64,000 bases of DNA from Desulfitobacterium chlororespirans DSM 11544. Its GTDB lineage: Bacteria; Bacillota; Desulfitobacteriia; Desulfitobacteriales; Desulfitobacteriaceae. Position numbers and translations under genes: made by a program. The notes beneath the pieces were generated by a model. It worked only from the letters and a program-made list of their open reading frames with translations. It was not told the DNA's origin and searched no databases. The stretch is from assembly GCF_900143285.1 (NCBI RefSeq), contig NZ_FRDN01000006.1, forward strand, positions 248,001 through 312,000, in the 5' to 3' direction. Shown here piece after piece: positions 38,911 through 47,595 of this stretch (the first letter of the stretch is position 1; each line of letters begins with the position of its first letter).

Positions 38911-39873
38911 CTAATCCGAATCTTCTTTTTTGCGGATGGGCATATGGCGAAAATCCAGCACCAGATCCAATAAACCCATGATAATTAAGACTATAGCCGT
39001 CACTTGTATATAAAGAAAACTGGAGAAGAGCAGGACAAATCGGAAAAACCCTGATAGCCAAGGTTTTCTGAGCAAGGTAACAAAAAGAGCGCTTCCCAGG
39101 ACAAAAGCAACGACTCCGTAAACCAGCATAAGATTGATGCCGATGCTCTTCATGGCCAGCCATTGGAATTGATCGCCCAGAAGGTAACTGACAATGGCAA
39201 AATTCATTCCCCATATAGCATACCAAGGCAGCCGCCATTCCGTAAAAGGACGATATTCCCGGCCGGGAATCGGCATCCAGCGCAGAAACGTATAATAGAC
39301 GGCCCCCCACTTGGCAAGGGCTGTAATGGCTACCAGACCGGGAGTCAACATAATCAGGGTATTGACGATTTGTTCAAATAAGGACTGAAGCTCCAACTCA
39401 GATATGCCTTGAGTTTTTAAGCTTTCCAGCATGCCCGCCTGACGGTATTGCTCCATCATATTTTGCACAAAGCTCTGGATGCTTTCCTGGGGAATCCCTT
39501 GCATGAGCATGGCCAGGGTAGGCAATACTCCCAGGATCCCTGCCGCGACTAAACTCCAGAAAACAAGGGCCCGCTGGGGGACATTGGCCCCCATTCCCCA
39601 TAGAGTGACTAAGGCTGCCCAGGGAACAAAGCTGAAGTAGTGGAGGGAAGAAACTCCATTGAAAAGCAAGGCCAGCCCATACCCTGAAATCAAAAAGACC
39701 AGCCCATAGCGTAATCTTTGTCTTCCGACACTTCGTCCAACCCATAACAAGGCGATAAGTAAGAGAATATCCAGCATCCATCCCCAAACTTGCATAGAGA
39801 CTCCGAGCCAGGGCCCGATCACCAGGACAAGCACTGCTAAGGTATTGGTGGTTTTTTGGTCACTGACGTACAT
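38911..39873 (-). CDS. YybS-like membrane protein (DUF2232)
   Basis: A 320-residue protein with about eight membrane helices, the size and position of YybS in B. subtilis, where it also lies just upstream of rplI. It has the DUF2232-type middle segment with amphipathic helices (LELQSLFEQIVNTLIMLTPG) and no catalytic motif I can name. Its role is unknown; the genomic linkage suggests cell-envelope or cell-size function. The ATG at 39873 begins MYVSDQKTTNTLAVLV. Confidence 0.82.
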   Translation of the reverse strand: MYVSDQKTTNTLAVLVLVIGPWLGVSMQVWGWMLDILLLIALLWVGRSVGRQRLRYGLVFLISGYGLALLFNGVSSLHYFSFVPWAALVTLWGMGANVPQRALVFWSLVAAGILGVLPTLAMLMQGIPQESIQSFVQNMMEQYRQAGMLESLKTQGISELELQSLFEQIVNTLIMLTPGLVAITALAKWGAVYYTFLRWMPIPGREYRPFTEWRLPWYAIWGMNFAIVSYLLGDQFQWLAMKSIGINLMLVYGVVAFVLGSALFVTLLRKPWLSGFFRFVLLFSSFLYIQVTAIVLIIMGLLDLVLDFRHMPIRKKEDSD

Positions 39874-39909
39874 TCCGATGCTCCAATCTATTAAAAAAGG
39901 AAATCTCGT

Positions 39910-40215
39910 TCAATCTTCAGGGGCCAGATAGCTTAGCAATAAGCTGATATCACCCCATTGAGTTTCTACTTTATGGTGATCCTCGGTTTTCCATTCCTCT
40001 AAACGCTGCAACAGAGTGCGATCCAACTTTGAAAAATCAAACCCCATGCGGCGGGTCAGCAAATAGCTTAAAGCAACAAGATCAGCTAAACCTTGGAGCA
40101 TATCTCCTTCCGATCCACGCAGAGATCCCTCCTGCATGGCCCACTGTGCTTTAAGCATTTCTACCTTAATCTCTTCAATGGCTTTTAACCCTTTGACGAT
40201 ATCGACTTCAGCCAC
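39910..40215 (-). CDS. MazG-like family protein
   Basis: A 101-residue all-helical protein of the MazG-like family found beside yybS and rplI in clostridia. It has a segment reminiscent of MazG helices (LQGLADLVALSYLLTRRMGF), but the full metal-binding EExxE/ExxD set of true MazG is not obvious. I chose the GTG at 40215 because GGGAGGGG lies 7 nt upstream; the ATG at 40233 would bury that site inside the gene. Confidence 0.65.
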   Translation of the reverse strand: MAEVDIVKGLKAIEEIKVEMLKAQWAMQEGSLRGSEGDMLQGLADLVALSYLLTRRMGFDFSKLDRTLLQRLEEWKTEDHHKVETQWGDISLLLSYLAPED

Positions 40216-40329
40216 GGGTGCCCCTCCCGTCATATTTTATCACTGTACTGTATGTTATAACCTTATTAATCCCCATCTAAAAAATGTTCGCTAATCCGGC
40301 ACTGATTTCCTGCAAGGAAAGTATAAAAA

Positions 40330-40347
40330 GGGGAGCAACAGCTCCCC
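40330..40347 (-). terminator. Terminator of the rpsF-ssb-rpsR operon
   Basis: GGGGAGC pairs with GCTCCCC around a 4-nt loop, followed on the minus strand by CTTTTTATAC. It lies 9 bp past the rpsR stop codon. Confidence 0.88.
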
Positions 40348-40355
40348 CTCATTCT

Positions 40356-40586
40356 TTATTCTACGATATAAGGCAATAACGCAATGTGGCGAGCTCTTTT
40401 AATCGCTACTGTCACCTGACGTTGATGCTTTGCACAATTTCCAGAAATACGGCGAGGTAGAATCTTGCCGCGCTCGGTAATATACTTGCGTATTTTATGT
40501 GTATCCTTGTAGTCGATGGACTCTACCTTATCGACACAAAAGCTGCATACCCGTTTTCTTGGACGGCGTCCGCGTTCACGTTTCAT
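40356..40586 (-). CDS. rpsR: 30S ribosomal protein S18
   Basis: A 76-residue S18 with the Cys-bearing [19 protein letters not shown] segment and the conserved [21 protein letters not shown] chose the ATG at 40586 because GGGAG lies about 8 nt upstream; a GTG at 40595 would be too close to that site. It is the last gene of the S6-SSB-S18 operon. Confidence 0.98.
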   Translation of the reverse strand: MKRERGRRPRKRVCSFCVDKVESIDYKDTHKIRKYITERGKILPRRISGNCAKHQRQVTVAIKRARHIALLPYIVE

Positions 40587-40607
40587 AAAATTCACTCCCT
40601 TTCCGAT

Positions 40608-41021
40608 TTAGAATGGGATATCGTCATCTAAGCTCACTTCATGACCATAAGTCCCTGCATCACTGGCTCCTGAAGATGCTCCATATCCGGAATTTCCGCC
40701 ATCTTTAGGGCTAAGGAATCGTACGTTCTCAGCGACGACCTCATAAACCCAACGGCGTTGCCCATCTTGAGCATCATAAGTGCGAACCTGCAACCGCCCG
40801 TCGACAGCTGCTAATTTACCTTTGGCAAGATAATTCGCACAAAGCTCAGCCAGTTGTCTATATACTACACATGGAATAAAATCCGCTTCCCGTTCCCCGT
40901 TAGCATTCTTGAAATTGCGATCCACAGCTAAGCTAAAGCTGGCCACCGCAACCCCGTTCGGGGTATAACGTAACTCGGGGTCTTTCGTTAAACGGCCTAT
41001 TAAAACGACGCGGTTCAACAT
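40608..41021 (-). CDS. ssb: Single-stranded DNA-binding protein
   Basis: A 137-residue SSB with an OB fold ([20 protein letters not shown]) and the acidic C-terminal tip DDDIPF that docks replication and repair partners. It lies between rpsF and rpsR, the standard Firmicutes arrangement, with GGGAGGGG before the ATG at 41021. Confidence 0.98.
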   Translation of the reverse strand: MLNRVVLIGRLTKDPELRYTPNGVAVASFSLAVDRNFKNANGEREADFIPCVVYRQLAELCANYLAKGKLAAVDGRLQVRTYDAQDGQRRWVYEVVAENVRFLSPKDGGNSGYGASSGASDAGTYGHEVSLDDDIPF

Positions 41022-41036
41022 AGTAACCCCTCCCTA

Positions 41037-41324
41037 CTAATCTTCTTTTTTCGTGGTAAGGAAACGCACAACGGCATCGGAGATCTTCATGATCCGCTCA
41101 ACCTCTTGTGCCGTACGAGCTTCACCATTAAAATTCATCAGGATGTAAAAACCTTCCCGATAATCCTTAACTTCGTAAGCTAAGCGGCGTTTGCCCCATT
41201 TATCAATAGCAACATCTGCTCCGCCGTTGTTGGTAACAACTTCGGATAACTTGTCCACTGTTGCGGCAACTGCCTCATCGTCCAAATCAGGACGGATGAC
41301 ATAAAGTACTTCGTACGCTTTCAT
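41037..41324 (-). CDS. rpsF: 30S ribosomal protein S6
   Basis: A 95-residue S6, starting MKAYEVLYVIRPDLDDEAV, with KWGKRRLAYEVKDYREGFY. I chose the ATG at 41324 (GAGGGGAGG upstream) over an in-frame upstream extension to 41357 that overlaps the structured leader. It heads the S6-SSB-S18 operon; S6 and S18 bind together in the ribosome. Confidence 0.98.
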   Translation of the reverse strand: MKAYEVLYVIRPDLDDEAVAATVDKLSEVVTNNGGADVAIDKWGKRRLAYEVKDYREGFYILMNFNGEARTAQEVERIMKISDAVVRFLTTKKED

Positions 41325-41412
41325 AACTGCACCTCCCCTCGGACTTGCGGCCCCCATGACAGGGGCAGGGATACATAGTCTGGATAGACTACATAAAGAC
41401 TACCATTTAAAG
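41325..41412 (-). promoter_or_regulatory. rpsF 5' leader with possible S6:S18 autoregulatory structure
   Basis: The leader can fold CCCCT with AGGGG (about 41334-41363 region) enclosing CCG-containing segments (GGGGGCCGCAAGTCCG). Firmicutes rpsF leaders often carry an S6:S18-binding motif with a CCG bulge. The resemblance is suggestive only. Confidence 0.35.
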
Positions 41413-41441
41413 ATTATAGCACTTTGACCAAGACTATGCAA
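41413..41441 (-). promoter_or_regulatory. Promoter of the rpsF-ssb-rpsR operon
   Basis: On the minus strand TTGCAT (41436-41441) and TATAAT (41413-41418) are separated by exactly 17 bp, about 90 bp before the rpsF start. The -10 is a perfect consensus. Confidence 0.7.
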
Positions 41442-41471
41442 ATGGAAATTCTTATCGTACCGGCAAATGTC

Positions 41472-42572
41472 TTAGACATTAAAGCGAAAATGAACGATAT
41501 CTCCGTCATTCATGATATATTCTTTTCCCTCTAAACGAACCAAACCCTTTTCTTTGGCGCCATTAAGACCGCCATTTTCCACGAAGTCCTTATAGGCGAC
41601 CACTTCAGCGCGGATAAATCCCCGCTCAAAGTCAGTGTGAATTACTCCAGCCGCTTGAGGCGCTTTCATTCCCCGGCGAATCTCCCAAGCTCTCACTTCG
41701 ATTTGACCTGCTGTAAAATAAGTCATCAAGCCAAGCAAATGGAAAGCGGCACGAATCAGACGGTCCAAACCGGATTCGGTAAGGCCTAAGTCTTCCAGGA
41801 AAACCTTTTTCTCCTCTTCTTCCAGCTCGGCAATCTCAGCCTCGATCTTGGCGCAGACCACCACCACCTCTGAATTTTCCGCGGCGGCTATTTCCCTTAC
41901 TTTGCGGACATAAGGGTTATTGTCAGGCTGAGCTATTTCCTCTTCACTCACATTAGCGGCGTAGAGAACCGGCTTCATACTTAAGAGAGGGAAGGATTTC
42001 AACATTTCCCGCTCCTCATCGCTGAATTCCAAAGAGCGGGCTGCCAGACCGGCATCCAGGGTTTCTTTTAAACGGTTAAGCAGGGCCACTTCAATTTGAG
42101 CTTTCTTATCCCCTGATTTTAAAAGCTTAGCAGAACGCTCTAAGCGCTTTTCCACACTTTCCATATCGGCAAGGATAAGTTCTAACTGGATGATGTCGAT
42201 GTCTCTCTTCGGATCCACACTGCCTTCCACATGCACCACATTGCTGTCTTCAAAGCAACGAACCACATGAACAACGGCATCCACTTCCCGGATATGGGAT
42301 AAGAATTTGTTTCCCAGTCCCTCTCCTTTGCTGGCTCCCTTGACCAATCCGGCAATATCCACAAATTCCACCGTAGCAGGGACTATTTTATCAGGATGAA
42401 CCATCTCAGCGAGAACCTGCAGGCGAGCATCCGGTACCTGTACCATTCCTACATTGGGGTCAATTGTGCAAAAGGGATAATTTGCGGCTTCTGCACCCGC
42501 TTGAGTTATGGCATTAAATAATGTTGATTTCCCTACATTAGGCAAACCAACAATCCCTGCATGCAATGTCAT
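41472..42572 (-). CDS. ychF: Ribosome-associated ATPase YchF (Obg family)
   Basis: A 366-residue P-loop protein: G1 [16 protein letters not shown]3 [17 protein letters not shown] and a C-terminal TGS domain ([20 protein letters not shown]). YchF prefers ATP over GTP because its G4 motif is altered from NKxD; here the position reads NVSEEE, as in the family. It binds ribosomes and affects translation start and stress responses. It is a single gene between rpsF and a DUF951 gene. Confidence 0.97.
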   Translation of the reverse strand: MTLHAGIVGLPNVGKSTLFNAITQAGAEAANYPFCTIDPNVGMVQVPDARLQVLAEMVHPDKIVPATVEFVDIAGLVKGASKGEGLGNKFLSHIREVDAVVHVVRCFEDSNVVHVEGSVDPKRDIDIIQLELILADMESVEKRLERSAKLLKSGDKKAQIEVALLNRLKETLDAGLAARSLEFSDEEREMLKSFPLLSMKPVLYAANVSEEEIAQPDNNPYVRKVREIAAAENSEVVVVCAKIEAEIAELEEEEKKVFLEDLGLTESGLDRLIRAAFHLLGLMTYFTAGQIEVRAWEIRRGMKAPQAAGVIHTDFERGFIRAEVVAYKDFVENGGLNGAKEKGLVRLEGKEYIMNDGDIVHFRFNV

Positions 42573-42651
42573 GTTTAAAAAACCTCCAGCTTATTTTCAC
42601 TCAAACCCTCTAAGATTATAGGGGAATCTTGGCTAAACCGCAAGCTTTCCC

Positions 42652-42855
42652 TTAGGGTTGCTCAGGATGATGAGCTTTTTGAAGAACCTCTTTCAGCTGC
42701 CGTTCCAGCTTGACTCGGGGAATCCAGGCCTGGTGCTGACATCCCAGGCACTGAATACGAAAATCCATACCGGTGCGCATGACTTTCCAGTCCGTGCTCC
42801 CGCAGGGATGTGGTTTGCGCAGACGAATTATATCTCCTATTTGCAAAGCAATCAC
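42652..42855 (-). CDS. DUF951 family small protein (YyzM-like)
   Basis: A 67-residue protein with the family pattern QIGDIIRLRKPHPCGSTDW, then MDFRIQCLGCQHQAWIPR. The three Cys residues (PCG, CLGC) suggest a metal or zinc-ribbon fold. It is found beside ychF in many Firmicutes and has no established function. The GTG at 42855 has GGGGGG 9 nt upstream. Confidence 0.9.
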   Translation of the reverse strand: MIALQIGDIIRLRKPHPCGSTDWKVMRTGMDFRIQCLGCQHQAWIPRVKLERQLKEVLQKAHHPEQP

Positions 42856-42911
42856 AACAATGAGCCCCCCTTTTCTCGCTAGCCATTACACATTGTGCCC
42901 TCTATTGCCGA

Positions 42912-43703
42912 TCATAAATCAACGTTATGAAGATTAGGCAAAGGAATATCCTTAAGGTCTATGGGCAAATTCAATTCCTGTAAATCCAGGGGCCACTTCA
43001 AACCCTGTTCAATATTAAAACGCAGGAGCTCCCCTAAGTAGGCGAAGGTTTCTTTTAAATAGGGATAAAGTGTCGAGTTCTCGAAGAACCCTATGGTTTC
43101 ATCAGGGTTAGCCATCGTTATCAAGGGAGAAAACAGCCCGACAAAAATAGCCAGGCCAAGGAAGGTAACCAATCCGCCGACGATGAATCCGCCGCCCCCA
43201 TTGATGGTGGTCGTCAATAAACCCAAAGGAGCCAGCAGTATGGCGGAGACGATCTCCACAAGCAGAATCACCCCAAAGTAGATCAAGGCAAAGGAAATGA
43301 TCTTTAAAGCATTGTCTGCGAAAGCCTGGGTGAAGTTTTGGGCAATGGATTGCATGACACTGTCCGTGTAGATCTGCATATCGGGCAGATTGGAGCCGCT
43401 GAGAATATCTTTGAACTCTTCAGGAAACATGGAGAGGATCTTATCCAGGGTCTCTTCCTGAATCATCGCTGCTTTAGCTTGCACGGAAGGCAGCATGCGC
43501 TGATACATGACTGTTTCCAGCCAGTCTCTTAAAGGAGTATTTTGCTCTAACCATTGCAGCAGGATTGGATAGTTTTTGGCAGCGAGAACAAGTCCAAGAA
43601 TCGAGCCGCCCAGGCTGATCAAGCCGGAAATAAGGCCCTTGCGGTACCCTTGGATTGCGCCAATAAGAACGATAGCCAGAATGAGCATATCGAAGCTGTT
43701 CAT
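42912..43703 (-). CDS. CvpA family membrane protein
   Basis: A 263-residue protein starting with the CvpA pattern FDMLILAIVLIGAIQGYRKG, then LISLGGSILGLVLAAKNY. It has about four membrane helices with a long insert (about 60-125) between helices 2 and 3. CvpA relatives affect envelope stress and colicin V production in enterobacteria; the mechanism is unclear. The ATG at 43703 has AAGGAGGGGG. Confidence 0.85.
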   Translation of the reverse strand: MNSFDMLILAIVLIGAIQGYRKGLISGLISLGGSILGLVLAAKNYPILLQWLEQNTPLRDWLETVMYQRMLPSVQAKAAMIQEETLDKILSMFPEEFKDILSGSNLPDMQIYTDSVMQSIAQNFTQAFADNALKIISFALIYFGVILLVEIVSAILLAPLGLLTTTINGGGGFIVGGLVTFLGLAIFVGLFSPLITMANPDETIGFFENSTLYPYLKETFAYLGELLRFNIEQGLKWPLDLQELNLPIDLKDIPLPNLHNVDL

Positions 43704-44060
43704 GGACTCCCCCTCCTTGTAAGCTCAGGATACTCTATAAGTAGCCTTGAAAGCTGGATCTCCAGGATTTTGCTTCACACCGGTCGCTCCATAAGCTGCG
43801 CGGACAAAACTAACGCTCAAGGCGGCACTCTCCAAAGCATGCTTATCCGCCGCAGATGCTGTTAAGAGAGCGAGTGGACCAGCCCCGGAGCTATGGAGTA
43901 CGCGTTGTGCGTAAAGTTACGCGGCCCGGGCAGCAAACAACATTTTTCATCCTCTGCCTGCACTACTGCAACGGCCTGAGGGTCTTCTCCATTATACTTC
44001 ATGGCGCGAGAAGATTAAACACTGAAGAAAGCTGCGTTCAAACAAACCCCGCCTACAGCA
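43704..44060. other. 357-bp region upstream of cvpA without an intact gene
   Basis: A minus-strand promoter-like TTTAAT-N17-TATAAT lies in its right part, near the ATTATA at 43992-43997. A 19-codon reading frame MKNVVCCPGRVTL... and, in another frame, an open stretch of 63 codons ending at 43725 (contains VRAAYGATGVKQNPGDPAF) look like a frameshifted, decayed gene. A GGCGG/CCGCC hairpin also lies here. Function unknown. Confidence 0.4.
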
Positions 44061-44085
44061 GAAAAGCACCCTCAAGGTGCTTTTC
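44061..44085 (-). terminator. Terminator after the CBS-domain gene
   Basis: GAAAAGCACC pairs with GGTGCTTTTC around a 5-nt loop, 12 bp past the stop codon. The T-run is inside the stem, followed by TGCTG. Confidence 0.7.
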
Positions 44086-44096
44086 CGCATATCAAA

Positions 44097-44723
44097 TCAA
44101 TGACTTAAACTATAGCCTTTAGCAACAAGGCTTTCTTTGACTTCATTCACCCGGTCCCCGTTAAGGCGGGCGAGAATCTGAACTCTGTTATCTTTTAAAT
44201 GATAGACCGCTAAACTGGTAATATCAACATCATGCTCTTTCATGATGGAGGATAAATCCACCATGACACCTACTTCATCTTTGGTCTCAATAACAAAGCG
44301 CTGGCCGGGGCTGCGGAAGCCCATGATGTCCAGGAACGTATCAAAAATATCCGACTCGGTCACAATCCCCACCAACTTGCCATCTTCAACAACCGGCAAG
44401 GCACCAATGCCATGTTCCCTCATGAGAAGGGCTGCATCTTCAATTTTGGTATCCGGGGTACAGGTGATGACTTTTTTAACCGCCACATCGCGAATCGGCG
44501 TTTTCCCCACGAGATAATTCAATTCGAAAATACTGAGTGTCGTTGCCGGCGAGGGAGATACCTCGCGCAGATCTCCATCCGTAACAATCCCGACGAGCTT
44601 GCCTTTATCAACTACAGGTAAACGGTTGATTTGCTTCTCTCTCATGAGAGCCATGGTATCGGCAATATTATCTTCCGGGCTCACTGTAAATACTCGAGAA
44701 GTCATAAATTGCTTCACATACAT
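44097..44723 (-). CDS. CBS-domain pair protein with C-terminal ACT-like domain (AcuB-like)
   Basis: A 208-residue protein. It has two CBS domains (MYVKQFMTSRVFTVSPED and the second beginning VAVKKVITCTPDTKIEDA), each with a LPVVDKGKLVGIVTDGDL-type ending, then an ACT-like region (VIETKDEVGVMVDLSSIMKE). Similar proteins bind adenine nucleotides and are annotated AcuB; the function here is unknown. The ATG at 44723 has AAAGGGTG. The frame upstream of it (to 44741) lacks a site. Confidence 0.85.
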   Translation of the reverse strand: MYVKQFMTSRVFTVSPEDNIADTMALMREKQINRLPVVDKGKLVGIVTDGDLREVSPSPATTLSIFELNYLVGKTPIRDVAVKKVITCTPDTKIEDAALLMREHGIGALPVVEDGKLVGIVTESDIFDTFLDIMGFRSPGQRFVIETKDEVGVMVDLSSIMKEHDVDITSLAVYHLKDNRVQILARLNGDRVNEVKESLVAKGYSLSH

Positions 44724-44838
44724 TAAGATCACCCTTTCCATTCAACACTCTTTTCTTGCTAAGAGTATTCGACCTTTGCCCTTCAACTTCCTCTAAATTT
44801 AAGGGACTCTTACCCACCAAAGATAGGCTTTACGTACT

Positions 44839-44928
44839 TTAGAGCTCTCCAACCAGCTCATTAGCAGCTCCGGGAAGGACAATGCGACCTGTCTCTAGGA
44901 CATAGGCACGATGGGCAATCGATAAGAA
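44839..44928 (-). pseudogene. LivF C-terminal remnant (ABC ATPase fossil)
   Basis: Directly after the TAA of the TPR gene the same frame continues for 29 codons to a second TAA. The peptide FLSIAHRAYVLETGR followed by IVLPGAANELVGEL matches the conserved LivF C terminus (compare LSIADRAYVLETG in the intact livF at 25968-26669). The last about 10 residues of LivF and everything upstream are gone. It is a decayed fragment of a second branched-chain amino acid transporter ATPase. Confidence 0.75.
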
Positions 44929-45330
44929 TTAGTCGCTATTCTTCCCGAGAAGGTCCTTTATTCTTGAAAAAGACCATTTGGCTTGTCTTTGTACCGTCCT
45001 TAAATTCTTAGCAGGAATCGGATTAATCGGGTCTATGTCTACTGCCTTTTGATAATAACGAATGGCTTGATCTAGTTCTCCATCTTGACGAGCAATATTT
45101 CCCAAATTATTCCAGGCATGAATACAGTTCTTGTCCAGCTCTATGGCCTTTAAAAAACAGGCCTTAGCCTTTTCCATATCCTGGAGCCTGCCGTAAACCA
45201 CACCTAATTTATTGTGACCCAAAGCATCCTCCGGATGCTCTTGCAGATAGCTTTGGAAGGCTTCCTCCGCATCCTTGAGCTGCCCGGCCTCCAGATACTC
45301 CAGTCCTTGTCGGAAGCCGGCATCACTCAT
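44929..45330 (-). CDS. TPR protein downstream of hypAB
   Basis: A 133-residue protein of three TPR units (DAGFRQGLEYLEAGQLKDAE, DALGHNKLGVVYGRLQDMEK, IHAWNNLGNIARQDGELDQA) and a basic C terminus. I chose the ATG at 45330, which overlaps the hypB stop by 8 bp and uses AAGGGATC, so it is probably translationally coupled. A longer reading frame to 45417 lies inside hypB. Function unknown; it may assist hydrogenase maturation or simply share the operon. A LivF relic follows its stop in frame. Confidence 0.75.
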   Translation of the reverse strand: MSDAGFRQGLEYLEAGQLKDAEEAFQSYLQEHPEDALGHNKLGVVYGRLQDMEKAKACFLKAIELDKNCIHAWNNLGNIARQDGELDQAIRYYQKAVDIDPINPIPAKNLRTVQRQAKWSFSRIKDLLGKNSD

Positions 45331-46003
45331 GGGCTTGATCCCTTGTTTGCCGGATTTTTTCATCAAGCCACTGGACCCATTCTTGCAGACCCTCTCCGGT
45401 ACGGCAGGAGACCTCAAAAATTTTAATCTCCGGATTGATGTAAAATATATCTTTCTTCATGGCGTCCAAATCCGTTTCCACCAAAGCCAATAAATCCATC
45501 TTATTTAAGACGGCCACTTTTGAATTGCGAAAAATCACCGGGTACTTTGCAGGTTTATCATCCCCTTCAACAACGCTAAGGACAACCACCTTAAATTCTT
45601 CCCCCAAATCAAAATCGGCAGGACAGACGAGATTACCCACATTCTCAATAATCATCAAATCTAAATTATCCCACTGAAATTCAGGAAGAACTTTCTCGAC
45701 CATTTTGGAATCCAAATGACAGCCGCCGCCGGTGTTGATCTGAACCACAGGAATATCATGCTGGGCTATCCGATCAGCATCTCTGCTGGTAAAGATATCT
45801 CCCTCGATCACGGCTATGCTGTGCTTTTCTTTTAAGTAGGACAGCGTTCGTTCCAGGAGAGTGGTTTTCCCTGCCCCCGGGGAACCGATCATATTAACGG
45901 CTAAGCAGTTGTTATTTTCAAAGTGCTTGCGATTGATTTCCGCATGAATGTCATTATTCTGCAGTAAATTGGCCATAACGGCAATTTCACGCTGGCTGCT
46001 CAT
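45323..46003 (-). CDS. hypB: Hydrogenase/urease nickel incorporation GTPase HypB
   Basis: A 226-residue SIMIBI GTPase that drives nickel delivery to [NiFe] hydrogenase. It has the P-loop NMIGSPGAGKTTLLERTL, the GGGCHLDSKMV metal-site Cys and His, and NKMDLLALV. It lacks the His-rich N-terminal nickel store seen in some HypB proteins. The ATG overlaps the hypA stop as ATGA. No hydrogenase structural gene is in the window, so the client is elsewhere. Confidence 0.96.
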   Translation of the reverse strand: MSSQREIAVMANLLQNNDIHAEINRKHFENNNCLAVNMIGSPGAGKTTLLERTLSYLKEKHSIAVIEGDIFTSRDADRIAQHDIPVVQINTGGGCHLDSKMVEKVLPEFQWDNLDLMIIENVGNLVCPADFDLGEEFKVVVLSVVEGDDKPAKYPVIFRNSKVAVLNKMDLLALVETDLDAMKKDIFYINPEIKIFEVSCRTGEGLQEWVQWLDEKIRQTRDQAHE

Positions 46004-46344
46004 TCTTCAACCTCCAAACTTTCCAGAAGCAATTCTTCTCCCTGTGTAATATCAATCCCCAGATGTTGACAAACTGGGCAGGCAAAAATAAGTCCCGGCA
46101 CCATAAATTCTTCACTGCAGCTCCGACAGCGGCCCTTTACCGGCAACATTTCAATCTGAAGTTCAGCACCTTCGCACACAGTTCCTTGGGCAAAGGCTGC
46201 AAAGGCCATCTGTAAGGCATCAGGCTCCGCATTGGTTAATTGTCCGATTTTAAGCTTTACCAAAAGCACCTTTTTTACGTGATGATGGGCTAAAGTTGCT
46301 TCAATAGCTTCAAAGACCCCACCCATCAAGGACATCTCATGCAC
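46000..46344 (-). CDS. hypA: Hydrogenase nickel incorporation protein HypA
   Basis: A 114-residue metallochaperone that hands nickel to the hydrogenase large subunit with HypB. The zinc site is CRSC...CPVC. The start matters: the GTG at 46344 gives the conserved MHEMSL N terminus whose His2 binds nickel and needs a free N terminus, and AAGGAG lies 7 nt upstream. A longer frame starting at 46362 would block this. Confidence 0.95.
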   Translation of the reverse strand: MHEMSLMGGVFEAIEATLAHHHVKKVLLVKLKIGQLTNAEPDALQMAFAAFAQGTVCEGAELQIEMLPVKGRCRSCSEEFMVPGLIFACPVCQHLGIDITQGEELLLESLEVEE

Positions 46345-46446
46345 CCAATCACTCCTTGCCAATCCATGCTTACATGTTTATCACTGAAAGAAGTCCCCTT
46401 CAATCTATCTTATCCCAAAAATAACCGTATCCGCAAGGGTATCCAC

Positions 46447-47478
46447 CTATCTTTTTAACCAGGACCAACAGAGCACGGGAATAAACACCAACCCCAGGTA
46501 GCCAAATAGGGGATAAATCATCTTTACTATTAAAGAAAATTTTACCCCCGAAAGAGGAACGACCAGCAGAAGGAGGACGGCTGCCGCCTTTTTATAATGG
46601 AGTTTGAATTTCTTTTCCATATGGGTAATCAGACTAAAACCATTGCCTATGGCTGCCGTGAGCATAGCTAACCAGAGGACAGTCACATAGCAAAAGCCCG
46701 GCCATGATCCTAAACTTCCCGCTACGGCAACCATGGGTATCTCAAAACCTCTGACTTCAGGAAACTTCAAAAGTGTCAGTGCAATCACCAGGGCAAACAG
46801 ACCAAGAGCTATTCCGCCCAATAAAGCTCCAATGCGGCCTTCCGGCCTCTGAACTTCCTTGCCGAGAGAGGCGAAGACCACCATAGCCAAGGTTAGATTA
46901 AATGAAACATAGAGAATACTCGAGAACAGCCAATTATGGATAAGAGGATTGGCGGCAAGTTCTATTCCCGCGTCTTTTGTTCCCGTAGCAAAGAGTATGG
47001 CCCATAAGCCGATGCCGATACAGAACATGAATTTCAAGGGTATAAGCATGCTATTAATCCAAAGCACACCTTCTCCCTTGAACCACAGGGCCAGGGATAT
47101 GATCAACGCTGTGATAAGAATGCCCAGCCAAGGGGATAAGTTAAAGAACTGCCGAAAGACCGCCCCAGCCCCTGACATCATGGCCACCATGCCGATGAAT
47201 AAAAGCAGGCTCACAAGGATGTCCATTCTGTTGCCCCAGCGTTTACCAAATAAATGCTCAAAAAAATCAGCATAGGAGGTTACTTTCCACCGCTTCTGCA
47301 GATCAAGCATGATCCACCCCAGGCCGGCGAAGAGAATCGTGCTGCACAGAATCCCGATGATTCCTGCACTTCCGAAATTAGCGAAAAACTGCTGTATCTC
47401 CTGACCAGAGGCAAAGCCTGCTCCCATAACTGCTCCAACATAGGTTGCAGCAATTTGAAAAATGACTCTTTTATTCAT
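46447..47478 (-). CDS. YkvI-like membrane transporter of the APC/LeuT-like superfamily
   Basis: A 343-residue protein with ten or eleven membrane helices. It starts with the YkvI-type AATYVGAVMGAGFASGQEIQ, whose GAGFASG break in helix 1 resembles the substrate- and ion-binding unwound helix of LeuT-fold transporters. The substrate is unknown. The ATG at 47478 has AGGGGGGAG. It diverges from yyaC with a 117-bp gap. Confidence 0.85.
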   Translation of the reverse strand: MNKRVIFQIAATYVGAVMGAGFASGQEIQQFFANFGSAGIIGILCSTILFAGLGWIMLDLQKRWKVTSYADFFEHLFGKRWGNRMDILVSLLLFIGMVAMMSGAGAVFRQFFNLSPWLGILITALIISLALWFKGEGVLWINSMLIPLKFMFCIGIGLWAILFATGTKDAGIELAANPLIHNWLFSSILYVSFNLTLAMVVFASLGKEVQRPEGRIGALLGGIALGLFALVIALTLLKFPEVRGFEIPMVAVAGSLGSWPGFCYVTVLWLAMLTAAIGNGFSLITHMEKKFKLHYKKAAAVLLLLVVPLSGVKFSLIVKMIYPLFGYLGLVFIPVLCWSWLKR

Positions 47479-47595
47479 AAAATACTCCCCCCTGCCTCAT
47501 GCTTATGGCTTCTTCTTACCACTCATGCATAAATTCCCGGCAACAAGGGAATAATTTAGACATATATTGTTTTACATATTTTGGGAGGGGAACTC

